From Novosphingobium sediminicola (GTDB lineage Bacteria > Pseudomonadota > Alphaproteobacteria > Sphingomonadales > Sphingomonadaceae), in the NCBI RefSeq assembly GCF_014196525.1, contig NZ_JACIDX010000001.1, positions 248,001-312,000 of the forward strand: a DNA stretch of 64,000 nt. The letters are read 5' to 3'. Shown in pieces: positions 1-9,592 of this stretch (the stretch's first letter is position 1; the number at the start of each line of letters is the position of its first letter). Below the pieces are notes generated by a model, which worked only from the letters and a program-made list of their open reading frames with translations, was not told the origin of the DNA and ran no database searches. A program made the translations under genes and the position numbers.

Positions 1-1
1 T

Positions 2-124
2 GTGAACATCTCCGAAGCGCTGTTCGACAACGCTGTAGGCGGCTTCACCGAAGCCTATGACCCCAACGCAGAACCCGGCGAAATTCCGTCGGACCTGCTG
101 GAAGGCGAAGCGGAAGCCGAGTAA
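2..124 (+). CDS. C-terminal fragment of an unidentified protein
   Basis: The reading frame enters from the left edge and ends at a TAA at 122-124, giving about 40 residues that end in a very acidic tail (LLEGEAEAE). A strong terminator follows about 35 bases later, so this is the true 3' end of a gene. I do not recognise the family from this fragment. Codon use is like that of its GC-rich neighbours. Confidence 0.6.
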   Translation: MNISEALFDNAVGGFTEAYDPNAEPGEIPSDLLEGEAEAE

Positions 125-158
125 TCGGTTTTCGCGGCCTTCGGTCGGAAAAGAATCA

Positions 159-187
159 GGGGGCGTGGGAAACCGCGCCCCCTTTTT
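159..187 (+). terminator. Rho-independent terminator
   Basis: A 7-bp perfect GC stem (GGGGGCG / CGCCCCC) with a 10-base loop is followed by five T residues. It lies between two convergent genes and ends transcription of the gene entering from the left. Confidence 0.8.
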
Positions 188-193
188 CATGGG

Positions 194-1198
194 TTACTTC
201 TTGATCCGCAGGAAGCGCGCGGCATTGTTATACAGAATATCGCGCTTCTGTTCAGGCGTCAGATAGTCGGCGTTTTGAATGATGCCGATCGAATAGGCCA
301 TCAGCCCCGGCCAGAGCAGCTGATCGGTGCCGTACATCACCCGGTCGCCAAATCCGCCCTCGACAAGACGCTGGATATATCGGTTCACTTCCTTGCGCGG
401 ATAGGACCAGATCAGACCGGCAATATCGACATAGACATGGCTGTTGGCCTGAAGCAGCGTGAGCATGTTTTCGGCCATCGGATAGCCGGCATGCATCACC
501 TGCACCCGCAACTTGGGATGGCGGGCCAGCAGATCTTCGAGCAGCAGCGGATTACCCATCGAACCGCGGAAAGTTGAGCGCGAGACATTCGAGCGCCCCG
601 AACCGCCCGTGCCCATGTGAATGGCGACCGGAATATCCAGCTTCTCAGCCAATGCGAAATAGGGTTCGGCGCGCATGTCGCTGGGCGAAATGCCTTCATA
701 TTGCAGGCCGATTTCGCCCATCACCTTGAAGCCATCCTTGGTGAAGGATACTTCGAGCCGCTTCAACTGATCGGCCTGATCGGGGGTCGTTACGCTCTTG
801 AAGGCTGTGCCGGGGATCACGCGCTCGGGCGCGGCGGCCTGCCATTTCTTCACCTCGGCCGGATCGCCGAAGAACACGCCGGTCACATTCAACCGCTTCA
901 TCTCGGCCAGCACCTCGGGCATATATTGCCCCTTGGCCGCCGGATAGAGGCGCGGCGTACAATCCTCCTTCGACCAGCCGAACGGCGCCTCCGGCCCATC
1001 GGCGGGGTCCGAGGCAAGGAAACGGTCGGCATTGGGACACATCGGCATGCCCCCGCTGGCAAATTCCCCGGCATGCATATGTACGTCGATCACCGGACCG
1101 GGGTCGCCTGCGGCGTTCTGGGCCATGGCCGAACCAATCATGAAAACGTTACCAAGCATGGATGCGGTTAAAGCGGCTCGCAGGCCCGTCTTGCGCAT
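194..1198 (-). CDS. Secreted amidohydrolase-2 family metal-dependent hydrolase
   Basis: A TIM-barrel hydrolase of the amidohydrolase-2 type (PF04909-like), predicted to act in the periplasm on an unknown substrate. The ATG at 1198 is preferred because GGGAGAGAGA lies just upstream and the protein then starts with a clean signal peptide (MRKTGLRAALTASM...GSAMAQ). The longer frame would need an upstream TTG. The mature part opens with the metal-binding strand VIDVHMHAG. Further His-bearing strands follow (IPVAIHMGTGG, VQVMHAGYP), and the C-terminal MYGTDQLLWPG is where the last metal or acid Asp is expected. The length of 334 residues is normal. It is transcribed towards the incoming gene and away from amn, so it is probably monocistronic. 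Confidence 0.8.
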   Translation of the reverse strand: MRKTGLRAALTASMLGNVFMIGSAMAQNAAGDPGPVIDVHMHAGEFASGGMPMCPNADRFLASDPADGPEAPFGWSKEDCTPRLYPAAKGQYMPEVLAEMKRLNVTGVFFGDPAEVKKWQAAAPERVIPGTAFKSVTTPDQADQLKRLEVSFTKDGFKVMGEIGLQYEGISPSDMRAEPYFALAEKLDIPVAIHMGTGGSGRSNVSRSTFRGSMGNPLLLEDLLARHPKLRVQVMHAGYPMAENMLTLLQANSHVYVDIAGLIWSYPRKEVNRYIQRLVEGGFGDRVMYGTDQLLWPGLMAYSIGIIQNADYLTPEQKRDILYNNAARFLRIKK

Positions 1199-1344
1199 TC
1201 TCTCTCTCCCATGGGATGAAATGTCGGGGCGCCTTCCCTGTTTCGCGCCCGCATCGTCATCCTTGCGCGCCAATCTTACGCCGTCAAGTCAGCCATTTCT
1301 TCGCCCCCTCTTGCAGCGCAGCGCAAGTGCGATAGTTTTACCCC

Positions 1345-2775
1345 ATGAACACAGAGCAAATCATCACCCAATTGAGCGCCATCTATGATGCCGCCGTTGC
1401 CACATTGCGGGCCGATATTGCGGCCTTTGCCGAAAATGGCACGATCCCGCCCGCCTCGCGGATTGCCGAAAACGCCTGGTGCTATCCTGAATTGCGGGTC
1501 CATTATTCCGGCCACGAGACCCATCCCGATGCCAGTCGCGCCTTTGGCCGCCTCAGCGATGCCGGTTCCTATGCCACCACCGTCACCAAGCCCCACCTGT
1601 TTGCAGGCTATCTTGACGAGCAATTGCAGACGCTGGCCGAGGATTATGAAATCACGGTCGAGGTCGCCCGGTCGAATCAACAGATCCCCTTTCCCTATGT
1701 GCTGGATGCCACCAACGCCACCTCGGCCCGGCCATGGGAACTGGCGCAGCATTTTCCGACCACCGAACTGGCGCTGATCGGTGATGAATTGTCCGACGGG
1801 CTGGTCGATATGGGTCAGGATGGGCAGGTCATGCCGCTGGCCCTGTTCGACGGGCTGCGCACCGATTTCAGCCTTGCGCGTCTGGCGCATTACACGGGCA
1901 CCAGCCCCAGCCATTTCCAGCGCTATATTCTTTTCACCAACTATCACCGCTATGTCGATGAATTCGTCGATTGGGCGGGCCAGCAATTGGGCGAGAACGG
2001 CTATACGGCATTGTCTGGCGCGGGCGGGCTATATCTGACCCAGCGGCATGACAATGCACGTGTGCTGCTCTCTGACACGGCCTGGCGGCGGCATCAGATG
2101 CCCGCCTACCACCTGATCGGCCCGAACCGCAGCGGGATCACGCTGGTCAATATCGGCGTTGGCCCTTCCAATGCGAAAACGATCTGCGACCACCTCGCCG
2201 TGCTGCGCCCGGAGGCATGGCTGATGATCGGCCATTGCGGCGGCCTGCGCGATACGCAGAAGATCGGCGACTATGTGCTGGCTCACGCCTATCTGCGCGA
2301 CGATCATGTGCTCGATCCGGTCTTGCCCCCCGAAATTCCCATCCCGGCCATTGCCGAGGTTCAGCGTGCGTTGGAACATGCCGCCGAGATCATTTCCGGC
2401 CAGACCGGCGCGAACCTGAAGAAGCGCCTGCGCACCGGCACTGTGGTGACGACCGACGACCGCAACTGGGAATTGCGCTACACGCTTTCGGCCCAGCGTT
2501 TCAGCCTGAGCCGAGCGGTGGGCATTGATATGGAAAGCGCGACCATCGCCGCACAAGGCTACCGCTTCCGCGTTCCCTATGGCACGCTGCTATGTGTCTC
2601 GGACAAGCCGCTGCATGGCGAGATCAAGCTGCCGGGACAGGCGAACCGCTTCTATGAGGAGGCCATCGCCGCGCATCTGGCCATCGGCACCACCACGGTC
2701 GATCTGCTGCGCGCCGAAGGTCAGCGGCTGCATTCACGCAAGCTGCGTGCTTTCCGCGAGCCGCCATTCCGCTGA
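1345..2775 (+). CDS. amn: AMP nucleosidase
   Basis: AMP nucleosidase hydrolyses AMP to adenine and ribose 5-phosphate and helps set the adenylate pool in the cytoplasm. The 476-residue product has the two-part layout of the family: an N-terminal alpha/beta domain of about 170 residues, then a nucleoside-phosphorylase fold. The diagnostic segments are MIGHCGGLRDTQKIGDYVLA and GIDMESATIAAQGYR, where the Glu of MES contacts ribose. Length matches the bacterial enzyme. It stands alone, divergent from the secreted hydrolase, and is closed by a strong bidirectional terminator shared with rplQ. Confidence 0.93.
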   Translation: MNTEQIITQLSAIYDAAVATLRADIAAFAENGTIPPASRIAENAWCYPELRVHYSGHETHPDASRAFGRLSDAGSYATTVTKPHLFAGYLDEQLQTLAEDYEITVEVARSNQQIPFPYVLDATNATSARPWELAQHFPTTELALIGDELSDGLVDMGQDGQVMPLALFDGLRTDFSLARLAHYTGTSPSHFQRYILFTNYHRYVDEFVDWAGQQLGENGYTALSGAGGLYLTQRHDNARVLLSDTAWRRHQMPAYHLIGPNRSGITLVNIGVGPSNAKTICDHLAVLRPEAWLMIGHCGGLRDTQKIGDYVLAHAYLRDDHVLDPVLPPEIPIPAIAEVQRALEHAAEIISGQTGANLKKRLRTGTVVTTDDRNWELRYTLSAQRFSLSRAVGIDMESATIAAQGYRFRVPYGTLLCVSDKPLHGEIKLPGQANRFYEEAIAAHLAIGTTTVDLLRAEGQRLHSRKLRAFREPPFR

Positions 2776-2795
2776 TCGCCCGTTACAGGCAAAGA

Positions 2796-2832
2796 AAAAC
2801 CGCCGTGGCATCATCTGCCACGGCGGTTTTTT
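2796..2832. terminator. Bidirectional terminator between amn and rplQ
   Basis: A perfect 15-bp stem (AAAACCGCCGTGGCA and its complement) closes a 5-base loop, with T runs on both strands. It can end amn on the plus strand and the alpha operon after rplQ on the minus strand. Confidence 0.9.
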
Positions 2833-2860
2833 ATTGCGACCTTTGGAAGATCAGCGAGGA

Positions 2861-3277
2861 TTATTCCTCACCTTCATCCGCAGTCAGAACCGGACCCGAG
2901 TCCTGGCCCTTAGCGGCCACGTCACGGTCAACCAGTTCGATGATCGCCAGAGGCGCAGCGTCCGATGCACGGATGCCGGCCTTGATCACGCGGGTGTAGC
3001 CACCGTTGCGATCCGAATAGCGCGAAGCCAGAACGTCGAACAGCTTAACCAGCTGAGCATCGTCCTGCAGGCGGGCGTGCGCCAAACGACGGTTCGAAAG
3101 ACCGCCACGCTTAGCCAGCGTGATCAGCTTTTCGAGGTAGGGGCGCAGTTCCTTAGCCTTGGGAACAGTGGTCAGGATCTGCTCATGCTTGATGAGCGAA
3201 GCCGACAGGTTGCGCAGCAGCGACTGGCGGTGCTGGCTGGTGCGGTTCAGCTTACGCTGGCCGTACTTATGACGCAT
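2861..3277 (-). CDS. rplQ: 50S ribosomal protein L17
   Basis: bL17 of the large subunit. The N-terminus carries the family hallmark ([17 protein letters not shown]) and the body has [17 protein letters not shown]. At 138 residues it has a normal length, with a short acidic C-terminal extension (TADEGEE). It is the last gene of the alpha operon (rpsM-rpsK-rpoA-rplQ) and lies just before the bidirectional terminator. The 116-base gap to rpoA is typical. Confidence 0.98.
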   Translation of the reverse strand: MRHKYGQRKLNRTSQHRQSLLRNLSASLIKHEQILTTVPKAKELRPYLEKLITLAKRGGLSNRRLAHARLQDDAQLVKLFDVLASRYSDRNGGYTRVIKAGIRASDAAPLAIIELVDRDVAAKGQDSGPVLTADEGEE

Positions 3278-3393
3278 TGTATATTCCTTCGCGTTCGTAG
3301 GGGGGCCGTTTCAGGTACCCCGATCCAGGCGACATTTGACGGCTGCCGCCAAAACCGTTTGGCGGGGCCGGTTTCCCAGCCCCGCCGAAACTT

Positions 3394-4455
3394 TTAGCCC
3401 AGCAGCTCTTGTTCGAGCTTCTTGGCCATTTCCTCGATGTTCTCAGGCGGCCAACCGGGGATATCCATCCCCAGACGCAGACCCATCGAAGAAAGCACTT
3501 CCTTGATCTCGTTGAGCGACTTGCGGCCGAAATTCGGCGTGCGCAGCATCTCGGCTTCGGTCTTCTGAACCAGATCGCCGATGTAGATGATGTTGTCGTT
3601 CTTGAGACAGTTGGCCGAGCGAACCGACAGTTCCAGCTCGTCCACCTTCTTGAGAAGGTAACGGTTGAGCTGGTTGGTGTCGCCTTCTTCCGGAGCGGCA
3701 GCAGCAATGCCGCCGATCATCGGAGCCGCGCCAACCGGAGCGATATCCTCGAAGTGGACGAACAACGCCAACTGGTCCTGCAGAATGCGCGCAGCATAGG
3801 CCACCGCGTCTTCCGGCGTAACCGTGCCATCGGTTTCCACCGAAAGGCTCAGCTTGTCATAGTCCAGTTCCTGACCGATACGCGCATTGTCAACCTTGTA
3901 GCTGACCTGACGCACCGGCGAGTAAAGCGAGTCGACCGGGATGAGGCCGATCGGCGCATCAATCGGACGGTTCTGCACCGCCGGGACATAGCCCTTGCCG
4001 CTGTCCGCGGTCAGTTCCATGTTCAGCGTCGCACCCTCGTCGAGGTGGCAAATCACGAGGTCCTTGTTCATGACCTCGATGTCGCCCGTCACCGCGATGT
4101 CGCCAGCGCGCACTTCGCCCGGGCCGGTGGCCGAGAGCTGCAGGCGCTTCGGGCCTTCGCCCTGCATCTTGAGCGCGATCTGCTTAACGTTCAGAACGAT
4201 GTCGGTAACGTCTTCACGCACACCGGTCAGCGAGCTGAACTCATGCAGCACGTTCTCGATCTTGATCGAGGTGATCGCGGCGCCCTGCAGAGAAGAAAGC
4301 AGGACGCGACGCAGCGCATTGCCCAGCGTCAGACCGAAACCGCGTTCCAGCGGTTCGGCGACGAAGGTCGCGCGGCGCTTGGGGTCGTTCCCCGGCTTGA
4401 CTTCGAGGCTGTTGGGCTTCTTCAGTTCCTGCCAGTTCTTGATGTTGACAGTCAT
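3394..4455 (-). CDS. rpoA: RNA polymerase alpha subunit
   Basis: The alpha subunit nucleates RNA polymerase assembly and contacts promoters and activators. Residues 1 to about 235 form the dimerising N-terminal domain, with the signature [20 protein letters not shown] linker follows, and residues of about 265-340 form the C-terminal DNA-binding domain ([19 protein letters not shown], then a helix-hairpin-helix around [20 protein letters not shown]). Its 353 residues match alphaproteobacterial alpha. It lies between rpsK and rplQ as usual. Confidence 0.98.
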   Translation of the reverse strand: MTVNIKNWQELKKPNSLEVKPGNDPKRRATFVAEPLERGFGLTLGNALRRVLLSSLQGAAITSIKIENVLHEFSSLTGVREDVTDIVLNVKQIALKMQGEGPKRLQLSATGPGEVRAGDIAVTGDIEVMNKDLVICHLDEGATLNMELTADSGKGYVPAVQNRPIDAPIGLIPVDSLYSPVRQVSYKVDNARIGQELDYDKLSLSVETDGTVTPEDAVAYAARILQDQLALFVHFEDIAPVGAAPMIGGIAAAAPEEGDTNQLNRYLLKKVDELELSVRSANCLKNDNIIYIGDLVQKTEAEMLRTPNFGRKSLNEIKEVLSSMGLRLGMDIPGWPPENIEEMAKKLEQELLG

Positions 4456-4570
4456 GGACTTCCCCTGATTTCTCTACTGGCGGGAACGACCACGGCGTTC
4501 CCGCACGATGCGGGCCGCGGTCGATCCTTGTGGCTGCGCGGACGGCAAAACACCGCCCGCGCAAGCACGA

Positions 4571-4960
4571 TCAGACGCGGCGACGCTTCGAAGGACGCAC
4601 ACCGTTGTGCGGAATCGGGGTCACATCGCGAATCGAGGTGATGGTGAAGCCAACAGCCTGAAGAGCGCGCAGAGCGCTTTCGCGGCCCGAGCCGGGGCCC
4701 TTGACTTCGACTTCCAGGGTACGAACGCCGTGTTCGGCGGCCTTCTTGCCGGCGTCATCCGCAGCCACCTGAGCGGCATACGGGGTCGACTTGCGGCTGC
4801 CCTTGAAACCCATCATGCCGGCGCTGGACCAGCTGATCGCATTGCCCTGAGCGTCGGTGATGGTCACCATCGTGTTGTTGAAGCTGGCGTTGACATGCGC
4901 AATGCCGCTCGAAATATTCTTACGTTCCCGCTTGCGAAGGCGCTGGGGTTCACGTGCCAT
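4571..4960 (-). CDS. rpsK: 30S ribosomal protein S11
   Basis: uS11 of the small-subunit platform, 129 residues. Recognised by [19 protein letters not shown], by [20 protein letters not shown] and by the basic terminus [10 protein letters not shown]. It lies between rpsM and rpoA in the alpha operon with short gaps. Confidence 0.98.
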   Translation of the reverse strand: MAREPQRLRKRERKNISSGIAHVNASFNNTMVTITDAQGNAISWSSAGMMGFKGSRKSTPYAAQVAADDAGKKAAEHGVRTLEVEVKGPGSGRESALRALQAVGFTITSIRDVTPIPHNGVRPSKRRRV

Positions 4961-5011
4961 GGGATCTTATCCTCGTCTTCTGGTCAAATAGATGAAGCTA
5001 GCGGGAACCGC

Positions 5012-5380
5012 TTACTTCTTCTTACCAGCGATGGGCTTGGCCTTACCCTTGCGGGTGCGGGCGTTGGTGTGGGTGCGCTGGCCGCGAACGGGCAGGCCCT
5101 TACGGTGACGCAGGCCGCGATAGCAGGCCAGATCCATCAGACGCTTGATGTTCATCGCGGTTTCGCGACGAAGATCGCCTTCCACGGTGTGTTCGGCGTC
5201 AATGGCTTCGCGGATGTGCAGGACTTCGGCGTCCGACAGTTCCTGAACGCGACGACTGTGATCAATGCCCAGCTTGTCAGCGATCTGCTTGGCCTTGAAC
5301 GAGCCGATACCGTGAATGTAGGTCAGCGCGATGATAACGCGCTTGTTGGTGGGGATATTAACCCCGGCAATACGAGCCAC
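5012..5380 (-). CDS. rpsM: 30S ribosomal protein S13
   Basis: uS13 of the 30S head, contacting the P-site tRNA and the 50S bridge B1. I place the start at a GTG at 5380, preceded by GGAGAAAAGA. This gives [15 protein letters not shown]... and 122 residues, the usual length. The frame stays open upstream, but those residues do not belong to the family. The C-terminus [14 protein letters not shown] is characteristic. It is the first gene of the alpha operon, separated from adk by 337 bp containing a terminator and a possible promoter. Confidence 0.97.
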   Translation of the reverse strand: MARIAGVNIPTNKRVIIALTYIHGIGSFKAKQIADKLGIDHSRRVQELSDAEVLHIREAIDAEHTVEGDLRRETAMNIKRLMDLACYRGLRHRKGLPVRGQRTHTNARTRKGKAKPIAGKKK

Positions 5381-5569
5381 TCTTTTCTCCATGCTCCACA
5401 GGGATATGCAGCAAGGCCGCCTCAAAGAAGCAACAGGCCACACACCCCCATCTCAACGCTTTTTCACAACGACGAAAGCCAGATCACCTTGACGGCAAAA
5501 AGCCCGACGGGCGCACAATCATTAGTGCCTCCTGCCGGACTTACCCGTTTTCGACATGCGAAGAGCGCG

Positions 5570-5596
5570 CCTAGACCGATTCGCCTGACAAGTCAA
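5570..5596 (-). promoter_or_regulatory. Possible promoter of the rpsM-rpsK-rpoA-rplQ unit
   Basis: On the minus strand TTGACT (5591-5596) is followed after 15 bases by TCTAGG (5570-5575), downstream of the adk terminator and upstream of rpsM. The spacing is short for a sigma-70 type promoter, so this is tentative. Confidence 0.3.
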
Positions 5597-5667
5597 CGCG
5601 AGCGATCAAATTTTTGCGGAAAGGTAAACCGGAAAATTCCGCCCCTTCCGCGCTGCTCTTCAAAATG

Positions 5668-5710
5668 GAAAAACCCGCCCTCGCCTGCCAGTAGAGCCGC
5701 AAGGACGGGT
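5668..5710 (-). terminator. Terminator after adk
   Basis: Read on the minus strand, ACCCGTCCT and AGGGCGGGT form a 9-bp stem with one mismatch or wobble, followed by five T residues. It separates the secY-adk unit from rpsM. Confidence 0.65.
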
Positions 5711-5717
5711 AATTACC

Positions 5718-6362
5718 TTAAGCGATAATCCGCTCGATCGCATCGGTGACATGGCACAATTCAGCCATGCCATTCACGCGGGCAACAATGCCGCGAGCCT
5801 CATAGATCGGCAGGATCGGCGCGGTCTTGGCGCGATATTCGGCCATGCGCGTACGCACCGTTTCCTCATTATCGTCGGGACGGCGCTTGAATTCGGTGCC
5901 GTTGCACTTGTCGCAAACACCAAAGGCCTTGGGCTGCTCGAACTTGTCGTGATAGCCCTTGCCGCAATTGGCGCAGGTAAAGCGGCCCGTGATGCGCTCG
6001 ACCAGAGCATCTTCATCAACGTCCAGCTCGATCACATGATCCAGCTTGCGGCCACGCTCACCCAGAATGGCGTCGAGCGATTCCGCCTGCGCCGCCGTAC
6101 GCGGGTAACCGTCGAAAATCGCGCCAGCTTCGGGCCCCATGCTGTCCAGCTCTTCGCCGATCAGCGCCGAAACAATCGCGTCCGACACCAGTTCGCCGCG
6201 CTCCATGACAGCCTTGGCCTCAAGGCCGACGGGCGTGCCCGCCTTGACGGCCGCGCGCAACATATCGCCGGTCGAAAGCTGGCGAAAGCCATGACGCTCG
6301 ACAAGGCGCTGGGCCTGAGTGCCCTTACCGGCCCCCGGCGGTCCAAGCAAAATGATATTCAC
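5718..6362 (-). CDS. adk: Adenylate kinase, zinc-type lid
   Basis: Adenylate kinase interconverts ATP plus AMP and two ADP. A GTG at 6362 behind GGAGGGGAGAG gives VNIILLGPPGAGKGTQ, the expected P-loop start, and 214 residues. The lid domain contains CANC (Cys130, Cys133) and CDKC (Cys150, Cys153), a four-cysteine zinc site of the kind found in many alphaproteobacterial and Gram-positive enzymes. The AMP-binding segment FDGYPRTAAQA is intact. It follows secY by 41 bp in the position where rpmJ is found in enterobacteria, and no rpmJ is present here. Confidence 0.97.
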   Translation of the reverse strand: MNIILLGPPGAGKGTQAQRLVERHGFRQLSTGDMLRAAVKAGTPVGLEAKAVMERGELVSDAIVSALIGEELDSMGPEAGAIFDGYPRTAAQAESLDAILGERGRKLDHVIELDVDEDALVERITGRFTCANCGKGYHDKFEQPKAFGVCDKCNGTEFKRRPDDNEETVRTRMAEYRAKTAPILPIYEARGIVARVNGMAELCHVTDAIERIIA

Positions 6363-6403
6363 TGGTCTCTCCCCTCCGTTCAGACCATCCAAGGCGGCGC
6401 GCG

Positions 6404-7783
6404 TTAGCGCATCCGCCCCTTGAGTTTCGCTTTCTTGATCAGATCACCATACTGGTGAGCCAACAGATGCGACTGGATCTGGGTGATGGTATCCACGGTC
6501 ACGTTCACCACGATCAGCAAGCTCGTGCCGCCGGCCACCACCAGCCGCAGCCCGGTTTGCTCCATGAAGAACTCGGGCACAACACAGACTATGGTAATAT
6601 AGGCAGCGCCGATTACGGTGATTCGCGTCAGAACATAGTCGAGGTAGGTCGACGTGTTCTTGCCTGGACGAATGCCCGGAATGAAGCCCCCGTTGCGCTT
6701 GAGATTGTCGGCCGTCTCTTCCGGATTGAACACCACAGCGGTGTAGAAGAAGCAGAAGAACACGATGCCCAAAGCATAAAGCGCCATGTAGAGCGGCTTG
6801 CCGTGACCCAGATACTGGTTGAGCGTGACGATCACATTGCCCAGCGTCGAATCAGGCGCGACCGACTTGCCGGCAAATTGCGTGATGGTCAGCGGCAGCA
6901 GCAGCAGCGAACTGGCGAAGATCGGCGGGATCACGCCCGCGGTGTTGATCTTAAGCGGCAGATGGCTGCGATCCGCCTGCATCATACCGTTCTGAGTCGC
7001 CCGCTTGGGATACTGGATCAGCAGGCGGCGCGTGGCGCGTTCCATAAAGCTGATGAACAGGATCATGCCGACCACCAGCGCCACCATCGCAAAGATGGTC
7101 AGCCCGTTGACCGAACCGGAACGACCGCCTTCAAACAGCTGGATGAAGAATTGCGGCATCTGGGCCACAATACCGGCCATGATGATCAGCGAGGTGCCGT
7201 TGCCGATACCGCGGCTGGTGATCTGTTCGCCCAGCCACAGCAGGAACATCGTCCCGCCGATCAGCGAAATCACCGCACAGACGCGGAACAGCATGCCCGG
7301 AATAACCACAGCCTGAAGCCCGGCGGAAGTGCCGTAAGCCTCAAGACCCGAAGCAATCGCCCAGCCCTGAATCGCGGTCAGCAGCACCGCGCCATAGCGC
7401 GTCCACTGGTTCAGCTTCTTGCGCCCGCTCTCGCCTTCCTTCTTCAAGGAAGCCAGCGCCGGATGCAGCGAAGCGGCGAGCTGAACCACGATCGAGGCCG
7501 TGATATAGGGCATGACGCCAAGCGCGATGAGGCTCATGCGCTCAAGGCTGCCGCCCGAGAAAGTGTTGAAAATGTCGAGAATGCCACCCTGCGTCTTGGC
7601 GTAAAGCTGCTGGAGCACCAGCGGATTGACGCCCGGAAGCGGGACAAAGCTCAGAAAACGGAAGACAATCAGCGCCCCGACGGTGAACCAGATGCGGCTC
7701 TTGAGTTCCGTCGCCTTGTTAAAATTGGCGAGACTGAGTGTACTGGCGATATTATCGGCGCGCGATGCCATAGGATTGCTCAA
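6404..7783 (-). CDS. secY: Protein translocase subunit SecY
   Basis: SecY forms the protein-conducting channel of the SecYEG translocon in the inner membrane. The product shows about ten hydrophobic segments, an N-terminal plug region (FVPLPGVNPLVLQQLY) and the conserved GGKKLNQWTR-like loop (SGRKKLNQWTRYG). The cytoplasmic C5 and C6 loops include IQYPKRATQNGMM and NPEETADNLKRNGGFIPGIRPG. Length is 456-459 residues. The start is either the TTG at 7783 or the ATG four codons later, and neither has a perfect Shine-Dalgarno sequence. It lies between rplO and adk. Confidence 0.97.
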   Translation of the reverse strand: MSNPMASRADNIASTLSLANFNKATELKSRIWFTVGALIVFRFLSFVPLPGVNPLVLQQLYAKTQGGILDIFNTFSGGSLERMSLIALGVMPYITASIVVQLAASLHPALASLKKEGESGRKKLNQWTRYGAVLLTAIQGWAIASGLEAYGTSAGLQAVVIPGMLFRVCAVISLIGGTMFLLWLGEQITSRGIGNGTSLIIMAGIVAQMPQFFIQLFEGGRSGSVNGLTIFAMVALVVGMILFISFMERATRRLLIQYPKRATQNGMMQADRSHLPLKINTAGVIPPIFASSLLLLPLTITQFAGKSVAPDSTLGNVIVTLNQYLGHGKPLYMALYALGIVFFCFFYTAVVFNPEETADNLKRNGGFIPGIRPGKNTSTYLDYVLTRITVIGAAYITIVCVVPEFFMEQTGLRLVVAGGTSLLIVVNVTVDTITQIQSHLLAHQYGDLIKKAKLKGRMR

Positions 7784-7889
7784 ACCCTGACCCTGGCCGC
7801 CAAAATGGGCGGCGGACCTTTACCCATAGGTGGGAAAGGATAAGGACTGCGGGCGGGGATACAACCCCCGCCCGCAAGCCCAAACCAAA

Positions 7890-8369
7890 TTACTCGGCAG
7901 CAGCAGCCACGGCCGGCACTTCGACCGAACCGCCAGCAGCTTCGACAGCCGACTTGGCGCCGGCCGAAACGCCGGCAACCTTGAAGCTGACCTTGGCGCT
8001 GAACACGCCCTTGCCGAGCAGACGCACGCCGTCCTTGCCGCCACGGGCCAGACCGGCGCCCTTGAGCGCTTCGTGATCCACAACAGCCGAGATGTCGAGC
8101 TTACCTGCGTCGATCGCCTTCTGGATCATGCCCAGGTTGACTTCAGCATAGTCCTTGCCGAACGGGTTGTTGAAACCACGCTTCGGCAGACGCATGTGAA
8201 GCGGCATCTGACCGCCTTCGAAGCCATTGATCGACACGCCCGAACGCGCCTTGGCACCCTTCTGGCCACGGCCAGCGGTCTTGCCCTTGCCCGAACCGAT
8301 ACCGCGGCCAACGCGGATACGACGGTGGCGGGCGCCAGCATTGTCACGGATATCATTCAACTTGGTCAT
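7890..8369 (-). CDS. rplO: 50S ribosomal protein L15
   Basis: uL15 of the large subunit, 159 residues from the ATG at 8369. An in-frame GTG three codons earlier is less likely. The Gly/Arg-rich N-terminus ([20 protein letters not shown]) and [17 protein letters not shown] are diagnostic. An Ala-rich C-terminal tail is lineage-specific. In most bacteria rplO directly follows rpmD. Here an acyltransferase gene of more than 1 kb separates them. Confidence 0.97.
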   Translation of the reverse strand: MTKLNDIRDNAGARHRRIRVGRGIGSGKGKTAGRGQKGAKARSGVSINGFEGGQMPLHMRLPKRGFNNPFGKDYAEVNLGMIQKAIDAGKLDISAVVDHEALKGAGLARGGKDGVRLLGKGVFSAKVSFKVAGVSAGAKSAVEAAGGSVEVPAVAAAAE

Positions 8370-8417
8370 ATTATGCACTCGCTTTCGCTTTTATCGCGCT
8401 TGATGGAAGGCGCGCCC

Positions 8418-9488
8418 TTAGGCGAAATGGGCTGGCGTGTCACCCTTTTTCCGCGCAGCGCCCTGCCCCGCGCCATTGTCCCGCAAGATCCGCGACTTGA
8501 CCCAGCTGGCGCGCAGCCGGTCAAGCGGGCGATCATACCAGCGCCACACACTATAAACCGCCAGCGGCGCGATCACGATGCCTCCCAACAACACGCTGCT
8601 CTCAGCCCACGGGCCATATCGCAGCACGAGGATCAGCGGCCAGTGCAAGAGATAGAGAAGAAAGGAAGAATCGCCCATCGCCCGGTCACCCCGGTCCGAT
8701 TTCCCGGTGACCGAATAAAGCGCAAAAGGCAGCAGACAGACCCCAAGCCCCAAATTGAGAAACGAGGACAGATCCCCGCCCTCACTCAGCCAGCGATGAC
8801 GATCCGGCCCCAACGCGCATAGCAACAGCCAGCCCAGCGCCACGCCCATCCCGGCTCCGCCCATCGCGGCCGAAACGCGCCATGCATGCTGTGCAGCCAA
8901 CAGCCCCAGCAGGAAAAAGATCAGAAAGACAGGCAGCACGGCCACCCAATGCATGCCTATCGCCCATATAAAGCACAGCGCGCCAAGGGCCACCACGCTG
9001 ACAGCGGACAAGCGCCCCACCATGCCGATCAGCAACGGCGCGACCAGATAGAATTGCATCTCCACATCCAGCGACCATGCAGAGCCCAACGGCTTGATCG
9101 CCAATTGCCCATAGCCGAGCAGAGCGAAAGGCGCGACCGCCTGCACCGCCCCATCGTGCCGGATCAGCCCCCAATCAGGATGGTTCAACCCCCAATAGAC
9201 CAGCAGGCTGAGCCCACTTGCCAGCACCGTCACCGGGGCCACCCGCCACCAGCGGCTGATGATAAAGGTCAGCCATGGTCGGCGGCAATGAACATAGCGC
9301 GAGGCCCAGACAAGGCGGACCCAATAGCCGCTCAGCGCAAAGAACACGAGAACCGGCGCCTTGCCGACCTCGATCCGCGTAATGTGATGGACGACCACCA
9401 TCAGCGCCAGCCAGAGCCGGAACGCGCCGGGACCGGAGGGCCACAGCAAGCGCCCCGCCCCTATCCAAAATGTCGCCCCGGTCTGCAT
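8418..9488 (-). CDS. Membrane acyltransferase (acyltransferase-3/OafA type) inside the spc gene order
   Basis: An integral-membrane O-acyltransferase of 356 residues with about ten hydrophobic segments. It shows the family features VVVHHITRIE (with the catalytic-type His of the first helix), FFALSGYWV and WSLDVEMQFYLVAPLL. The class acylates surface sugars, lipids or antibiotics, and the substrate here is unknown. CCTGAGGC precedes the ATG. It lies on the same strand as the ribosomal genes, between the rpmD terminator and rplO, with 48 bp to rplO. Transcription of rplO-secY-adk may therefore run through it or start within it. It is not a ribosomal gene and looks like an insertion. Confidence 0.85.
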   Translation of the reverse strand: MQTGATFWIGAGRLLWPSGPGAFRLWLALMVVVHHITRIEVGKAPVLVFFALSGYWVRLVWASRYVHCRRPWLTFIISRWWRVAPVTVLASGLSLLVYWGLNHPDWGLIRHDGAVQAVAPFALLGYGQLAIKPLGSAWSLDVEMQFYLVAPLLIGMVGRLSAVSVVALGALCFIWAIGMHWVAVLPVFLIFFLLGLLAAQHAWRVSAAMGGAGMGVALGWLLLCALGPDRHRWLSEGGDLSSFLNLGLGVCLLPFALYSVTGKSDRGDRAMGDSSFLLYLLHWPLILVLRYGPWAESSVLLGGIVIAPLAVYSVWRWYDRPLDRLRASWVKSRILRDNGAGQGAARKKGDTPAHFA

Positions 9489-9533
9489 GCCTCAGGCTTC
9501 TAGCCGCTCAGACTTAACAAATGGCCACAAGAA

Positions 9534-9559
9534 AAGGCCCCGGATCGCTCCGAGGCCTT
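9534..9559 (-). terminator. Terminator after rpmD
   Basis: On the minus strand an 11-bp stem with one mismatch (AAGGCCTCGGA / TCCGGGGCCTT) and a 4-base loop is followed by TTTTC. It marks the end of the rplN-to-rpmD block and precedes the acyltransferase. Confidence 0.7.
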
Positions 9560-9592
9560 GTCCTGTGCTTCAATCTGAAAGCGCGGGGTCGA

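Noticed and set aside
3409-4641. Long plus-strand frame opposite rpoA and rpsK
   Set aside because: Antisense shadow of two certain genes, with no family features or ribosome binding site.
5381-6403. rpmJ (L36) near secY-adk
   Set aside because: No frame with the conserved Cys/His pattern of L36 exists in the gaps around secY, adk or rpsM.
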